Shown: piece after piece, positions 1-5,435 of the stretch | Layout of the letters: each line of letters begins with the position of its first letter | How positions within the stretch are numbered: the first letter of the stretch is position 1 | Source: Candidatus Solincola tengchongensis | GTDB lineage: Bacteria > Actinomycetota > Geothermincolia > Geothermincolales > RBG-13-55-18 | DNA: 5,435 nucleotides | Assembly (NCBI GenBank): GCA_015711895.1 | Contig: JACVJH010000332.1 | Location: 1-5,435, forward strand | Direction of reading: 5' to 3' | Program-made: the position numbers and the translations under genes | The notes under the pieces: model-generated | Databases searched by the model: none | What the model was told of the DNA's origin: nothing | The model's input: only the letters and a program-made list of their open reading frames with translations

Positions 1-513
1 GCGGCCCGCCCTGAAGTCCACCTCCCCCTCGCCGGGGCGGAAGGCCAGCAACTCCGACTCATAGACCTCTACCCGCCTCGGCTTGCGGGGGACTTCCTCC
101 CCCCTCCGGGCATAATAATACAGTGGTTTTCCGCGATGTTTCACCGCCGAGAAACGGGGGGGTTCCTGGTCAAAGCTCCCCACGAGGGAACGCACCGCCC
201 GGCGGACCTCCTCCTCGCTCCCCCGGAAGGCGCTCCGGGAGGTTACCTTTCCCTCCAGGTCCAGGGTCTCGGTCTCCAACCCGAGGATCACCGTTCCCTC
301 GTACACCTTGGGATCGCCGGGGACGAAGGGCGCCAGACGTGTGGCCCTCCCTGTGAGCACCACCATGAGCCCGGAGGCTTGGGGATCGAGCGTCCCGGCG
401 TGGCCCGCCTTGCCTGCCCCCAACCTCTTTTTCACCTCCTGGACCAGGTCGTGGGAGGTGGGACCCGGCGGTTTGTCCAGGAGAACTAGGCCGTCGACGC
501 TCCTTTCAGCCAT
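1..513 (-). CDS. truB: tRNA pseudouridine(55) synthase TruB, N-terminal part (3' end outside the window)
   Basis: TruB converts uridine 55 in the T-loop of tRNAs to pseudouridine and also acts as a tRNA folding chaperone. The 171 visible residues carry the catalytic domain. It opens with MAERSVDGLVLLDKPPGPTS, matching the family's G-[VIL]-[LI]-x-[LVI]-DKP-x-G-x-TS start. The catalytic block GHAGTLDPQASGLM follows, with the nucleophilic Asp expected at residue 43. Further on, QEPPRFSAVKHRGKPLYYYA followed by RRGEEV is the second TruB signature, involved in binding the flipped-out base. The frame is open to position 1, so the rest of the catalytic domain and any PUA-like C-terminal domain are outside. 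The ATG at 513 overlaps the end of the upstream DHH phosphoesterase gene. No key residue is missing in the visible portion. Confidence 0.95.
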   Translation of the reverse strand, partial: MAERSVDGLVLLDKPPGPTSHDLVQEVKKRLGAGKAGHAGTLDPQASGLMVVLTGRATRLAPFVPGDPKVYEGTVILGLETETLDLEGKVTSRSAFRGSEEEVRRAVRSLVGSFDQEPPRFSAVKHRGKPLYYYARRGEEVPRKPRRVEVYESELLAFRPGEGEVDFRAGR

Positions 514-1525
514 GGCGGCCTCTTCGCAGGACCTCCAGCAGACGGGCCAGGCTCCCCTCGATGTCCAGGTCGGAGGTGTAACCGGCGGCGTTGGCGTGCC
601 CTCCGCCTCCCAGCGCCCTGGCTACGGGCCCTACCTCCGCCCCGTCGCGGGAGCGCAGGCTGACCCTGACCTTCCCGTCCTCGAGCTCCTTGAGTATCGC
701 GGCTACCCTGGTCCCCCTCACCGTGCGGAGGTGGTCTATGAGGTCCTCCGTCTCTTGGAGGGAAGCTCCCGTCTCCCGGAGATCGCGCTGGGTTATGTAA
801 CTGAAGACCAAGCCGAGGTCCTCGAGCACCTCAGCCCTCTCCAGGGCTCGACCTACAAGGCGTGTATAGGAAAGGGACTGGCTCTCATAGACCTCCCTGG
901 ATATCAGGGCCAGGTCCGCTCCTGCGGCGGCCAGCTCCGAGGCCACCGCCAGCGCCTCCGGGCTGGTGTTGCGGTGTTGGAATCGCCCGGTATCGGTCAC
1001 CAGCCCCGTGTAGAGGCAGGTGGCCACCTCGGGCGTCGACTCCCATCCCCCCGCACGCAGGAGGCGGTAGACAAGCTCGGACGTGGAGGAGGCTCCCGGA
1101 TCCACCAGGTCCAGGTGCCCGAAGAGGTTGTTGTCCTCGTGGTGATCCACGTTCACCAGGAAGCGGGCCCCCTCGGCCTTGGGTCTCAGCCCTTCCAGCC
1201 GTTCGGCATTGCTGCAATCCAGGGCTATGAAGAGGTCCGCTCCCTCCGGGATTTCCTCGGGGTCGCGCAGCATCTCGCGCCCGGGAAGGAAGTGGTATTG
1301 TGGAGGGAACTGCTCGGGCCGGGGAAGGGCCGCATAGACCGCCTTTCCCTGGGCTGAGAGGGCCAGCGTCAGCCCCAGCAGGGAACCCAGCGCGTCCCCG
1401 TCGGGGTTCACATGCGATGAGAGGCAGACCACAGTGCTTTTCTCCACCGCCCGGACGGCGGCCTGCAGGTCTTCCTCCCTCACGGTGCGCCCTCGCGCAT
1501 CAGGCTTGTCGGCCACAATTACCAT
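506..1525 (-). CDS. nrnA: DHH/DHHA1 phosphoesterase, NrnA-like (nanoRNase / pAp phosphatase)
   Basis: This protein belongs to the DHH superfamily of metal-dependent phosphoesterases. NrnA-type members degrade 2-5 nt RNAs and dephosphorylate 3'-phosphoadenosine 5'-phosphate in the cytoplasm. All metal-binding motifs are present: HVNPDGDALGS (His38, Asp42, Asp44), the single Asp103 in ALDCSN, the name-giving DHH at 127-129 in VDHHEDN, and TDTG at 177-180. The C-terminal DHHA1 substrate domain ends with GGGGHANAAG at 306-315. Length with the first ATG is 339 residues, slightly above the roughly 313-325 usual. The start is uncertain: at the ATG (1525) the purine run GGGGA abuts the codon with no spacing, whereas a GTG at 1483 has GAGGG 6 nt upstream and gives 325 residues; a GTG at 1516 is also possible. 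The stop overlaps the truB start by 8 bp. Whether the main substrate is nanoRNA, pAp or cyclic dinucleotide products cannot be read from sequence. Confidence 0.93.
   Translation of the reverse strand: MVIVADKPDARGRTVREEDLQAAVRAVEKSTVVCLSSHVNPDGDALGSLLGLTLALSAQGKAVYAALPRPEQFPPQYHFLPGREMLRDPEEIPEGADLFIALDCSNAERLEGLRPKAEGARFLVNVDHHEDNNLFGHLDLVDPGASSTSELVYRLLRAGGWESTPEVATCLYTGLVTDTGRFQHRNTSPEALAVASELAAAGADLALISREVYESQSLSYTRLVGRALERAEVLEDLGLVFSYITQRDLRETGASLQETEDLIDHLRTVRGTRVAAILKELEDGKVRVSLRSRDGAEVGPVARALGGGGHANAAGYTSDLDIEGSLARLLEVLRRGRHG
519..524 (-). promoter_or_regulatory. Ribosome binding site of truB inside the end of nrnA
   Basis: AAGAGG, within the last codons of the DHH phosphoesterase gene, lies 5 nt from the ATG at 513. 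It supports this start and the 8 bp stop/start overlap (ATGGCTGA, 506-513), a layout typical of translational coupling. Confidence 0.65.
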
Positions 1526-1613
1526 TCCCCGTCGTTGCAGACCCGGAACCCGTCTCCCCTCCTCACTCCCCCGCCGCGCCTATCTGGCCGGGAAGCGGGC
1601 TCCTCAACTTGCA
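1526..1613 (-). other. rbfA-nrnA spacer
   Basis: These 88 bp separate the rbfA stop from the first possible nrnA ATG. The stretch is purine-rich on the transcribed sense (a GGCGGGGGAGTGAGGAGGGG-like run near 1555-1575) with no T-run or hairpin typical of a terminator. A 31-codon frame fills it almost exactly (ATG at 1614, TAA ending at 1519). I see no domain in it and do not call it a gene. Confidence 0.5.
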
Positions 1614-2006
1614 TCAGTCCACAAACTCCCCGCCGGTCATCTCCTCCGGTTTCCCGGCGTCGCCCTCCTCCTGGACGTGGCGGATTATGGTCTGAACCTT
1701 CTGGCTGGTCTCCGCCCCACGGTCCCGCTGCAGGACCAGCTCTGGAGTATACCTCAGGCGAACTCGCTTTCCCAGCTCGCGGCGCAGGAAACCTCTGGCC
1801 TTCGTCAGGGCCTGCAGGGAAGCCTCCGATTCCTCGTCCGGGCCCAGGAAGCTCAACCACACCCTGGCCACACGCAGGTCCGGCGAGACCTCCACCTTGG
1901 TCACGGTGACGAATCCCACACGGGGGTCCTTGAGTTCCGCCTGGAGTATCTCCCCCAGGGCCTCCTTGCAAGCCTCATTCACCCTCTTCATGCGCTCGGG
2001 TATCAC
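1614..2006 (-). CDS. rbfA: 30S ribosome-binding factor RbfA
   Basis: RbfA is a small KH-fold protein that binds the immature 30S subunit and assists late maturation of 16S rRNA, including the 5' helix region. With a GTG start at 2006 the product is 130 residues, normal for the family. The opening helix MIPERMKRVNEACKEALGEI matches the family N terminus, followed by LQAELKDPRVGFVTVTKVEV and SPDLRVARVWLSFLG, the most diagnostic RbfA block. The RYTPELVLQRDRG segment and a helix covering VQTIIRHVQEE close the domain. A short acidic tail (GDAGKPEEMTGGEFVD) ends the protein. The frame stays open upstream to 2129, but the extra 41 residues are Pro/Arg-rich, overlap ylxP, and look like antisense-style GC-rich readthrough, not RbfA. 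The position between ylxP and a DHH phosphoesterase is the usual one in Gram-positive operons. Confidence 0.94.
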   Translation of the reverse strand: MIPERMKRVNEACKEALGEILQAELKDPRVGFVTVTKVEVSPDLRVARVWLSFLGPDEESEASLQALTKARGFLRRELGKRVRLRYTPELVLQRDRGAETSQKVQTIIRHVQEEGDAGKPEEMTGGEFVD

Positions 2007-2011
2007 GGCTT

Positions 2012-2017
2012 TCACCT
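2012..2017 (-). promoter_or_regulatory. Ribosome binding site deciding the rbfA start
   Basis: AGGTGA lies 5 nt upstream of the GTG at 2006-2004. This supports a start there rather than at the longer in-frame start at 2129, which would run 65 bp into the preceding gene. It is also a better match than what precedes the in-frame ATG at 1991 or the GTG at 2015. Confidence 0.65.
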
Positions 2018-2064
2018 CATGGACCGATCCCGCCGCCTCATGCTCTCTCTTCGCTGGACGGCGT

Positions 2065-2352
2065 TCAGGGAGTGAAGATGGTGATCGGGGAATCCAGGAC
2101 CTCGGCCTTGCCCAGGGAACGGACGGCACGATCCACGCGGCTCAGGGTCTCCCTGGCGCTGTACTCGCTGTTGCTCACGCAGGTTATACCCAGACTGCAC
2201 ACCTGCCACAGGTCGTGCTTGTCCACCTCCGCCACGGCCACGTTGAAACGGCTCCGGGTGCGGTCGATGATGCTCTTAACCACCTGCCTCTTCTCCTTGA
2301 GGCTGCGACACTCCGGCAGGTAAAGTTCCATCCTAAGCGCCCCCACGTACAC
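2065..2352 (-). CDS. ylxP: DUF503/YlxP family protein
   Basis: This small 95-residue protein belongs to the DUF503 family (B. subtilis YlxP type), a single-domain alpha/beta fold common between infB and rbfA in Gram-positive bacteria. Family hallmarks are visible: SLKEKRQVVKSI near residues 17-28, then RFNVAVAEVD at about 35-44, DLWQ shortly after, and the LGITCVSN strand. The length matches the family (about 90-95 residues). The start is GTG, chosen for the strong Shine-Dalgarno 7 nt upstream. It begins 13 bp after infB stops and ends 58 bp before rbfA. No signal peptide or membrane segment is present, so the product should be cytoplasmic. Its biochemical role is not firmly known. Position in the operon suggests a link to ribosome assembly or translation, which is inference only. 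Confidence 0.9.
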   Translation of the reverse strand: MYVGALRMELYLPECRSLKEKRQVVKSIIDRTRSRFNVAVAEVDKHDLWQVCSLGITCVSNSEYSARETLSRVDRAVRSLGKAEVLDSPITIFTP

Positions 2353-2359
2353 GGCGGCG

Positions 2360-2366
2360 ACCTCCT
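2360..2366 (-). promoter_or_regulatory. Ribosome binding site of the ylxP-family gene, overlapping the infB stop
   Basis: A near-perfect Shine-Dalgarno AGGAGGT begins inside the infB TGA stop and lies 7 nt before a GTG codon at 2352-2350. It fixes that GTG as the start of the DUF503 gene and suggests translational coupling to infB. Confidence 0.8.
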
Positions 2367-4780
2367 CAGGAAACCGACGCCCCCTCTTCCGGCGGTTTTT
2401 CCCGCACCTCGATTACCTCTATTATGTCTCCCTCCTTGATGTCCTGGAAGTTCTCCAGGCCCACGCCGCATTCGTAGCCCGCGGACACCGACCTCACGTC
2501 GTCCTTGAAGCGCCGGAGGGAAGCGACGCCCCCCTCGTAGATTATGGTTCCGTCCCTCACCAGGCGCACCCTGGAGTTGCGGGTGATCTCCCCCTCCTTG
2601 ACCAGGGCTCCGGCCACCGTTCCCTGACGGGGTATACGGAAGGTGGCCCTGACCTCTAGGAGGCCCGTCCTTACCTCCTCGTATTCCGGCTTGAGCATGC
2701 CTCGAAGAGCCGCCTCCATGTCCTCAAGGAGCTGGTAGATGACCCGGTATGTACGGATCTCCACCCGTTCCCTCTCCGCCATCTCCTGGGTCTTGGAATC
2801 GGGGCGCACGTTGAAACCCAGTATCACCGCCCCGGAGGCCTTGGCCAGCATGACGTCGTTCTCGTTTATGGCTCCCACGCCGGCATGGATGATCTTGACC
2901 GCTATGTCCCCCACCTTCAGCTTGAGGACCGAGTCGCGGACCGCCTCCACGGAGCCCTGGGTGTCCCCCTTGATTATCAGGTTGAACTCCTGGGCCTCCC
3001 CTTCCTGGATCTGGCGGAAGAGGTCCTCCAGGGTGAGCGTGCGGGCCGGCCGTCGCTCTCCCTCGGCCCTTTCCCTGGCCAGCCTGGCCTCCACGAGGGC
3101 TCGGGCCTTCTTCTCGTCCTCCACCACGACGAACTCGTCGCCGGCCTCGGGCACGGTGTTCAAGCCCAGGACCTCCACGGGCATGGAGGGCCCGGCATGG
3201 TCCACGGTCCTGCCCCGGTCGTCGAGCAGGGCCCGGGCCCTCCCGTAGGCCTTTCCTGCCACCAGGGCGTCCCCCCGCCTCAAGGTACCCCTCTTCACCA
3301 GCAAGGTGGCCACCGGGCCCCTCCCCTTTTCCAGGCGGGCCTCGATGATGTATCCCCTGGCCGCGGCGTCCGGATTGGCACGCAGGTCGTGGATCTCGCC
3401 CAGGAGGAGGATCATCTCCAGCAGGTGGTCAAGGTTGGTCCCCTCCTTTGCCGAGACGTCCACGAACACCGTATCCCCTCCCCATTCCTCCGGCACCAGG
3501 TTGAACTCCGTCAGCTGCTGCCGTACTCGGGTGGGGTTGGCCTCCGGCTTGTCGATCTTGTTCACCGCCACCATTATGGGCACCCCGGCCGCCCGGGCAT
3601 GGTCTATGGCCTCGATGGTCTGGGGCATGACCCCGTCGTCGGCGGCCACCACCAGTACAGCGAGGTCGGTAACCTTAGCCCCCCTGGCCCGCAAGGCGGT
3701 GAAGGACTCGTGGCCCGGCGTGTCGATGAAGGTGATCCTCTGTCCCTGATACTCCACCACCGAGGCGCCGATGTGCTGCGTGATGCCGCCCATCTCGCGA
3801 TCGGTGACGTTAGTCTTACGGATGGCGTCCAGAAGGGAGGTCTTCCCGTGATCCACGTGCCCCATCACCGTGACCACGGGGGGGCGGGGGCGCAGTGATT
3901 CCGGTGCGTCCTCCTCAAGGGTTATCTCCTCGGTCATCCTGGTCTTTATCTCCAACTCTATCCCCAGTTCCACCGCCAGCAACTGCAGGTAATCGTCAGG
4001 GATGGGGTGGTCGAAGTCCAACCTCTCTCCCAGGCCGGCCAGGAGTCGGACTATCTCTATCGGCCTCTTCCCCACCCTCTGCGCGAACTCCTTGACCGTT
4101 ATGCCCGAGGGGACGCGGAGAGCCTTGCGCATGGGCTTGGTGATCGGCTCCCGTGCCGCCCTCTCCCGGGCCGCCTTTTCCCTCTCACGGACCGGGTGAT
4201 GTCTTGCGGGTGCCGCCTCCGGCCTTCCCCTGCTGCTCGGGACCTCGCGCCTCTCCTTAGGCGGTACGGCTCGCGGGCGGGTCTCCCGGCGGACCTCCTG
4301 CCCCTCTCCCACCGAGGCTTGGGGCTTGGCCTGGGGTACGGCTTCCGCGGCTCTCGTGCCGGAAGTAACGGCTTGAGGAGCTTCCTCCTCCTTTGCCTCT
4401 GCAGCCGTGGGCTTCCCCGGCTCCGCTTCCTTCACCGCGGTCCCCTCCGCGGAGGTTGTAGAGGCCTTCTCCTTCCTCCCCGAACGGGCGGCCGGGGTGG
4501 GTGCGGCCTTTGTCGCCGGCTTTCCCTCTTTCCGCGGTCCTTTGTCTGCCTTCTCCTCTTTCGCCTCCGCCTTCGCCGCGGGAGCCTTCGCCGGGGCCCT
4601 CTTCCGTGGGGTGGCGGCTTTCTTGCCCTTGACCTTCTCCGTGACCGCCTTCTCCAACTCCTCGTTCACGGCGGAAAGCGGGTTCTGGATGTCCTGCCCC
4701 ATGGACTGGAGGACCTCCAGGAGCTCCTTGCTGGTGATACCCAGTTCTTTGGCCAGTTGGTGAACCCTTTTCCCCGCCAT
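2366..4780 (-). CDS. infB: Translation initiation factor IF-2
   Basis: IF-2 is the cytoplasmic GTPase that brings initiator fMet-tRNA to the 30S subunit and promotes 50S joining. The 804-residue product is complete. Residues 1-50 form a first IF2N module (opening MAGKRVHQLAKELGITSKEL). Residues about 51-205 are a low-complexity linker rich in Ala, Lys, Glu, Arg and Pro. A second IF2N-like module follows at about 213-280. The GTPase domain shows G1 GHVDHGKT (307-314), the switch-I region GGITQHIG (331-338), G3 DTPGHE (353-358), G4 NKID (407-410) and G5 SAK (444-446). The beta-barrel domain II, domain III (around LIIKGDTQGSVEA, 601-613) and the C-terminal fMet-tRNA-binding domain (about 690-795) follow in order. 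All key GTPase motifs are intact. Length is normal for a Gram-positive IF-2 with a long linker. The TGA stop is embedded in the Shine-Dalgarno of the next gene, so the two are very likely co-translated. Confidence 0.98.
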   Translation of the reverse strand: MAGKRVHQLAKELGITSKELLEVLQSMGQDIQNPLSAVNEELEKAVTEKVKGKKAATPRKRAPAKAPAAKAEAKEEKADKGPRKEGKPATKAAPTPAARSGRKEKASTTSAEGTAVKEAEPGKPTAAEAKEEEAPQAVTSGTRAAEAVPQAKPQASVGEGQEVRRETRPRAVPPKERREVPSSRGRPEAAPARHHPVREREKAARERAAREPITKPMRKALRVPSGITVKEFAQRVGKRPIEIVRLLAGLGERLDFDHPIPDDYLQLLAVELGIELEIKTRMTEEITLEEDAPESLRPRPPVVTVMGHVDHGKTSLLDAIRKTNVTDREMGGITQHIGASVVEYQGQRITFIDTPGHESFTALRARGAKVTDLAVLVVAADDGVMPQTIEAIDHARAAGVPIMVAVNKIDKPEANPTRVRQQLTEFNLVPEEWGGDTVFVDVSAKEGTNLDHLLEMILLLGEIHDLRANPDAAARGYIIEARLEKGRGPVATLLVKRGTLRRGDALVAGKAYGRARALLDDRGRTVDHAGPSMPVEVLGLNTVPEAGDEFVVVEDEKKARALVEARLARERAEGERRPARTLTLEDLFRQIQEGEAQEFNLIIKGDTQGSVEAVRDSVLKLKVGDIAVKIIHAGVGAINENDVMLAKASGAVILGFNVRPDSKTQEMAERERVEIRTYRVIYQLLEDMEAALRGMLKPEYEEVRTGLLEVRATFRIPRQGTVAGALVKEGEITRNSRVRLVRDGTIIYEGGVASLRRFKDDVRSVSAGYECGVGLENFQDIKEGDIIEVIEVREKPPEEGASVS

Positions 4781-4882
4781 GACCCTTCCTTCCCGGCCGG
4801 ATGTACTCCGTCACGCGGCAGTTGTTGGCCAAGATCTCTTGACGGCCACAGATATATCATAAACCAAGAGCGGCATGCTTCC
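4781..4882 (-). other. nusA-infB spacer without a gene; ylxR absent
   Basis: This 102 bp spacer separates the nusA stop from the infB start. It is far too short for the roughly 90-codon ylxR (DUF448) gene that often sits here in Gram-positive bacteria, and no frame reads like a YlxR remnant. It holds an AT-rich patch around 4850-4864 (TTTATGATATATC on the minus strand, including the perfect palindrome GATATATC at 4851-4858). A weak imperfect hairpin lies at about 4827-4847, with arms CAAG/CTTG and GGC/GCC and a bulge, and no T-run after it. Neither is convincing as a promoter or terminator. The infB Shine-Dalgarno occupies the end next to infB. Confidence 0.6.
4783..4791 (-). promoter_or_regulatory. 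Ribosome binding site of infB
   Basis: A purine run AAGGAAGGG lies just upstream of the infB ATG. Its AAGGA core is 6 nt from the start codon. This supports the ATG at 4780, where the protein opens with the canonical IF2N sequence. Confidence 0.65.
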
Positions 4883-5435
4883 TCACCCTTCCTCGGTGGT
4901 CCCCGAATACCCCGCTTCCGTTGCCGGTTCCGCAGGCTCTTCACCCACCCCTGCTGGTTCCGTCGTCTGTCCCGGCCCCGACGATTCTACGGATCCCGCG
5001 GTCTCTTCCGGCCCCTCCGACTCCTCCTCGGCGCCGGATGCCCTCCAGGCCTCGCTCGGCTTTCCCGCCTGGGCTACGAAGGCCTCCTCTCCCTCGCCCG
5101 CCTGGGATTCGCTACGGATGTCGATGCGCCAGCCGGTCAGCTTCGCCGCCAGGCGGGCGTTCTGTCCCTCTCGGCCGATGGCCAGTGAAAGCTGGCTGTC
5201 GGGGACGATGACTTCGCACATCTGTTCTTCGGGATGGTAGATGACCTTCTTCACCGTGGCCGGGCTCAAGGCGTGGGCCACGAATTCCTCCGGCTTCGGG
5301 CTCCAGCGGACGATGTCCACCTTCTCGCCCCTCAGTTCGTTCACCACCGTGCGCACCCGGGAACCTCTGGCTCCCACGCAGGCCCCTACGGGGTCCACGT
5401 TGCGGTCGTTGGACATCACGGCTATCTTGGAGCGG
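4883..5435 (-). CDS. nusA: Transcription termination/antitermination factor NusA, C-terminal part (5' end outside the window)
   Basis: NusA binds RNA polymerase and the nascent RNA and modulates pausing, termination and antitermination. The visible 183 residues hold the end of the S1/KH1 region and all of KH2. KH1 is recognised by the run VDPVGACVGARGSR with its GARG loop at fragment residues 21-24, followed by VNELRGEKVDIV. KH2 carries QLSLAIGREGQNARL with a GREG loop at 87-90, then TGWRIDI. After about residue 108 comes a 75-residue tail with about 19 Glu and only one Lys and one Arg, low in complexity and probably disordered. The E. coli-type AR1/AR2 acidic repeat domains are not evident. 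The reading frame is open to the right edge, so the N-terminal polymerase-binding domain and S1 domain lie outside. The gene ends in TGA 102 bp before infB, its usual operon partner. Identification is secure from the KH motifs and the neighbour. Confidence 0.96.
   Translation of the reverse strand, partial: RSKIAVMSNDRNVDPVGACVGARGSRVRTVVNELRGEKVDIVRWSPKPEEFVAHALSPATVKKVIYHPEEQMCEVIVPDSQLSLAIGREGQNARLAAKLTGWRIDIRSESQAGEGEEAFVAQAGKPSEAWRASGAEEESEGPEETAGSVESSGPGQTTEPAGVGEEPAEPATEAGYSGTTEEG

Noticed and set aside
308..1357. 349-codon open frame on the plus strand opposite truB and nrnA
   Set aside because: It is antisense to two well-recognised genes and has no recognisable domain.
2007..2129. 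N-terminal extension of rbfA
   Set aside because: It overlaps the ylxP-family gene, is not RbfA-like, and a well-spaced Shine-Dalgarno precedes a later GTG.
2885..3898. 337-codon open frame on the plus strand inside infB
   Set aside because: It is entirely antisense to the IF-2 GTPase domain, is rich in His, Gly and Val in an antisense-like pattern, and has no domain signature.
4257..4832. 191-codon minus-strand frame starting with TTG in the nusA-infB spacer, a possible ylxR remnant
   Set aside because: It overlaps infB in another frame, is Gly/Arg/Glu-rich shadow sequence, and lacks YlxR motifs.
4827..4847. Possible hairpin terminator between nusA and infB
   Set aside because: The arms are short, with a 3-nt bulge and no following T-run, so it does not look like an intrinsic terminator.
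4007..5188. 393-codon open frame on the plus strand across the nusA-infB junction
   Set aside because: It is antisense to nusA and infB, its composition is Arg/Leu/Pro/Ser-rich with no recognisable domain, and the opposite strand encodes clear family proteins. Long antisense frames are expected in GC-rich coding DNA.

Overview
The window is one stretch of a housekeeping translation and ribosome-maturation operon. Every supported gene lies on the minus strand, so transcription runs from right to left. In transcription order the genes are: the 3' part of nusA (transcription elongation/antitermination factor), infB (translation initiation factor IF-2), a DUF503/YlxP-family gene, rbfA (30S maturation factor), a DHH-family phosphoesterase resembling NrnA (nanoRNase/pAp phosphatase), and the 5' part of truB (tRNA pseudouridine-55 synthase). 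nusA runs off the right edge and truB runs off the left edge. No mobile element, tRNA, rRNA, CRISPR array or convincing terminator was seen.

The DNA is visibly GC-rich and some starts are GTG. The order nusA-infB-ylxP-rbfA-nrnA-truB is typical of Gram-positive lineages (Bacillota and Actinomycetota). Phrases in the second KH domain of NusA (QLSLAIGREGQNARLAAKL, then TGWRIDIRS) read like Actinomycetota, but the first KH domain looks more Bacillota-like. A deep-branching or thermophilic actinobacterium, or a GC-rich Bacillota, would fit. This is an impression from sequence memory, not a phylogeny.

The genes are tightly packed. infB to ylxP is 13 bp, with the ylxP Shine-Dalgarno overlapping the infB stop. 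ylxP to rbfA is 58 bp with the GTG start chosen here. rbfA to nrnA is 88 bp with the first ATG. nrnA and truB overlap by 8 bp. The widest gap is the 102 bp between nusA and infB, where many Gram-positive genomes carry ylxR; here there is no room for it. Together the products cover transcript elongation, initiation of translation, late 30S assembly, turnover of very short RNAs and tRNA modification, so co-expression makes sense.

I found no sign of a new biological system. The items worth a second look are modest: the absent ylxR and an AT-rich patch in that spacer, uncertain starts for rbfA and nrnA, a tiny stop-start-coupled ORF between those two genes, and an acidic tail on NusA beside a charged linker in IF-2.
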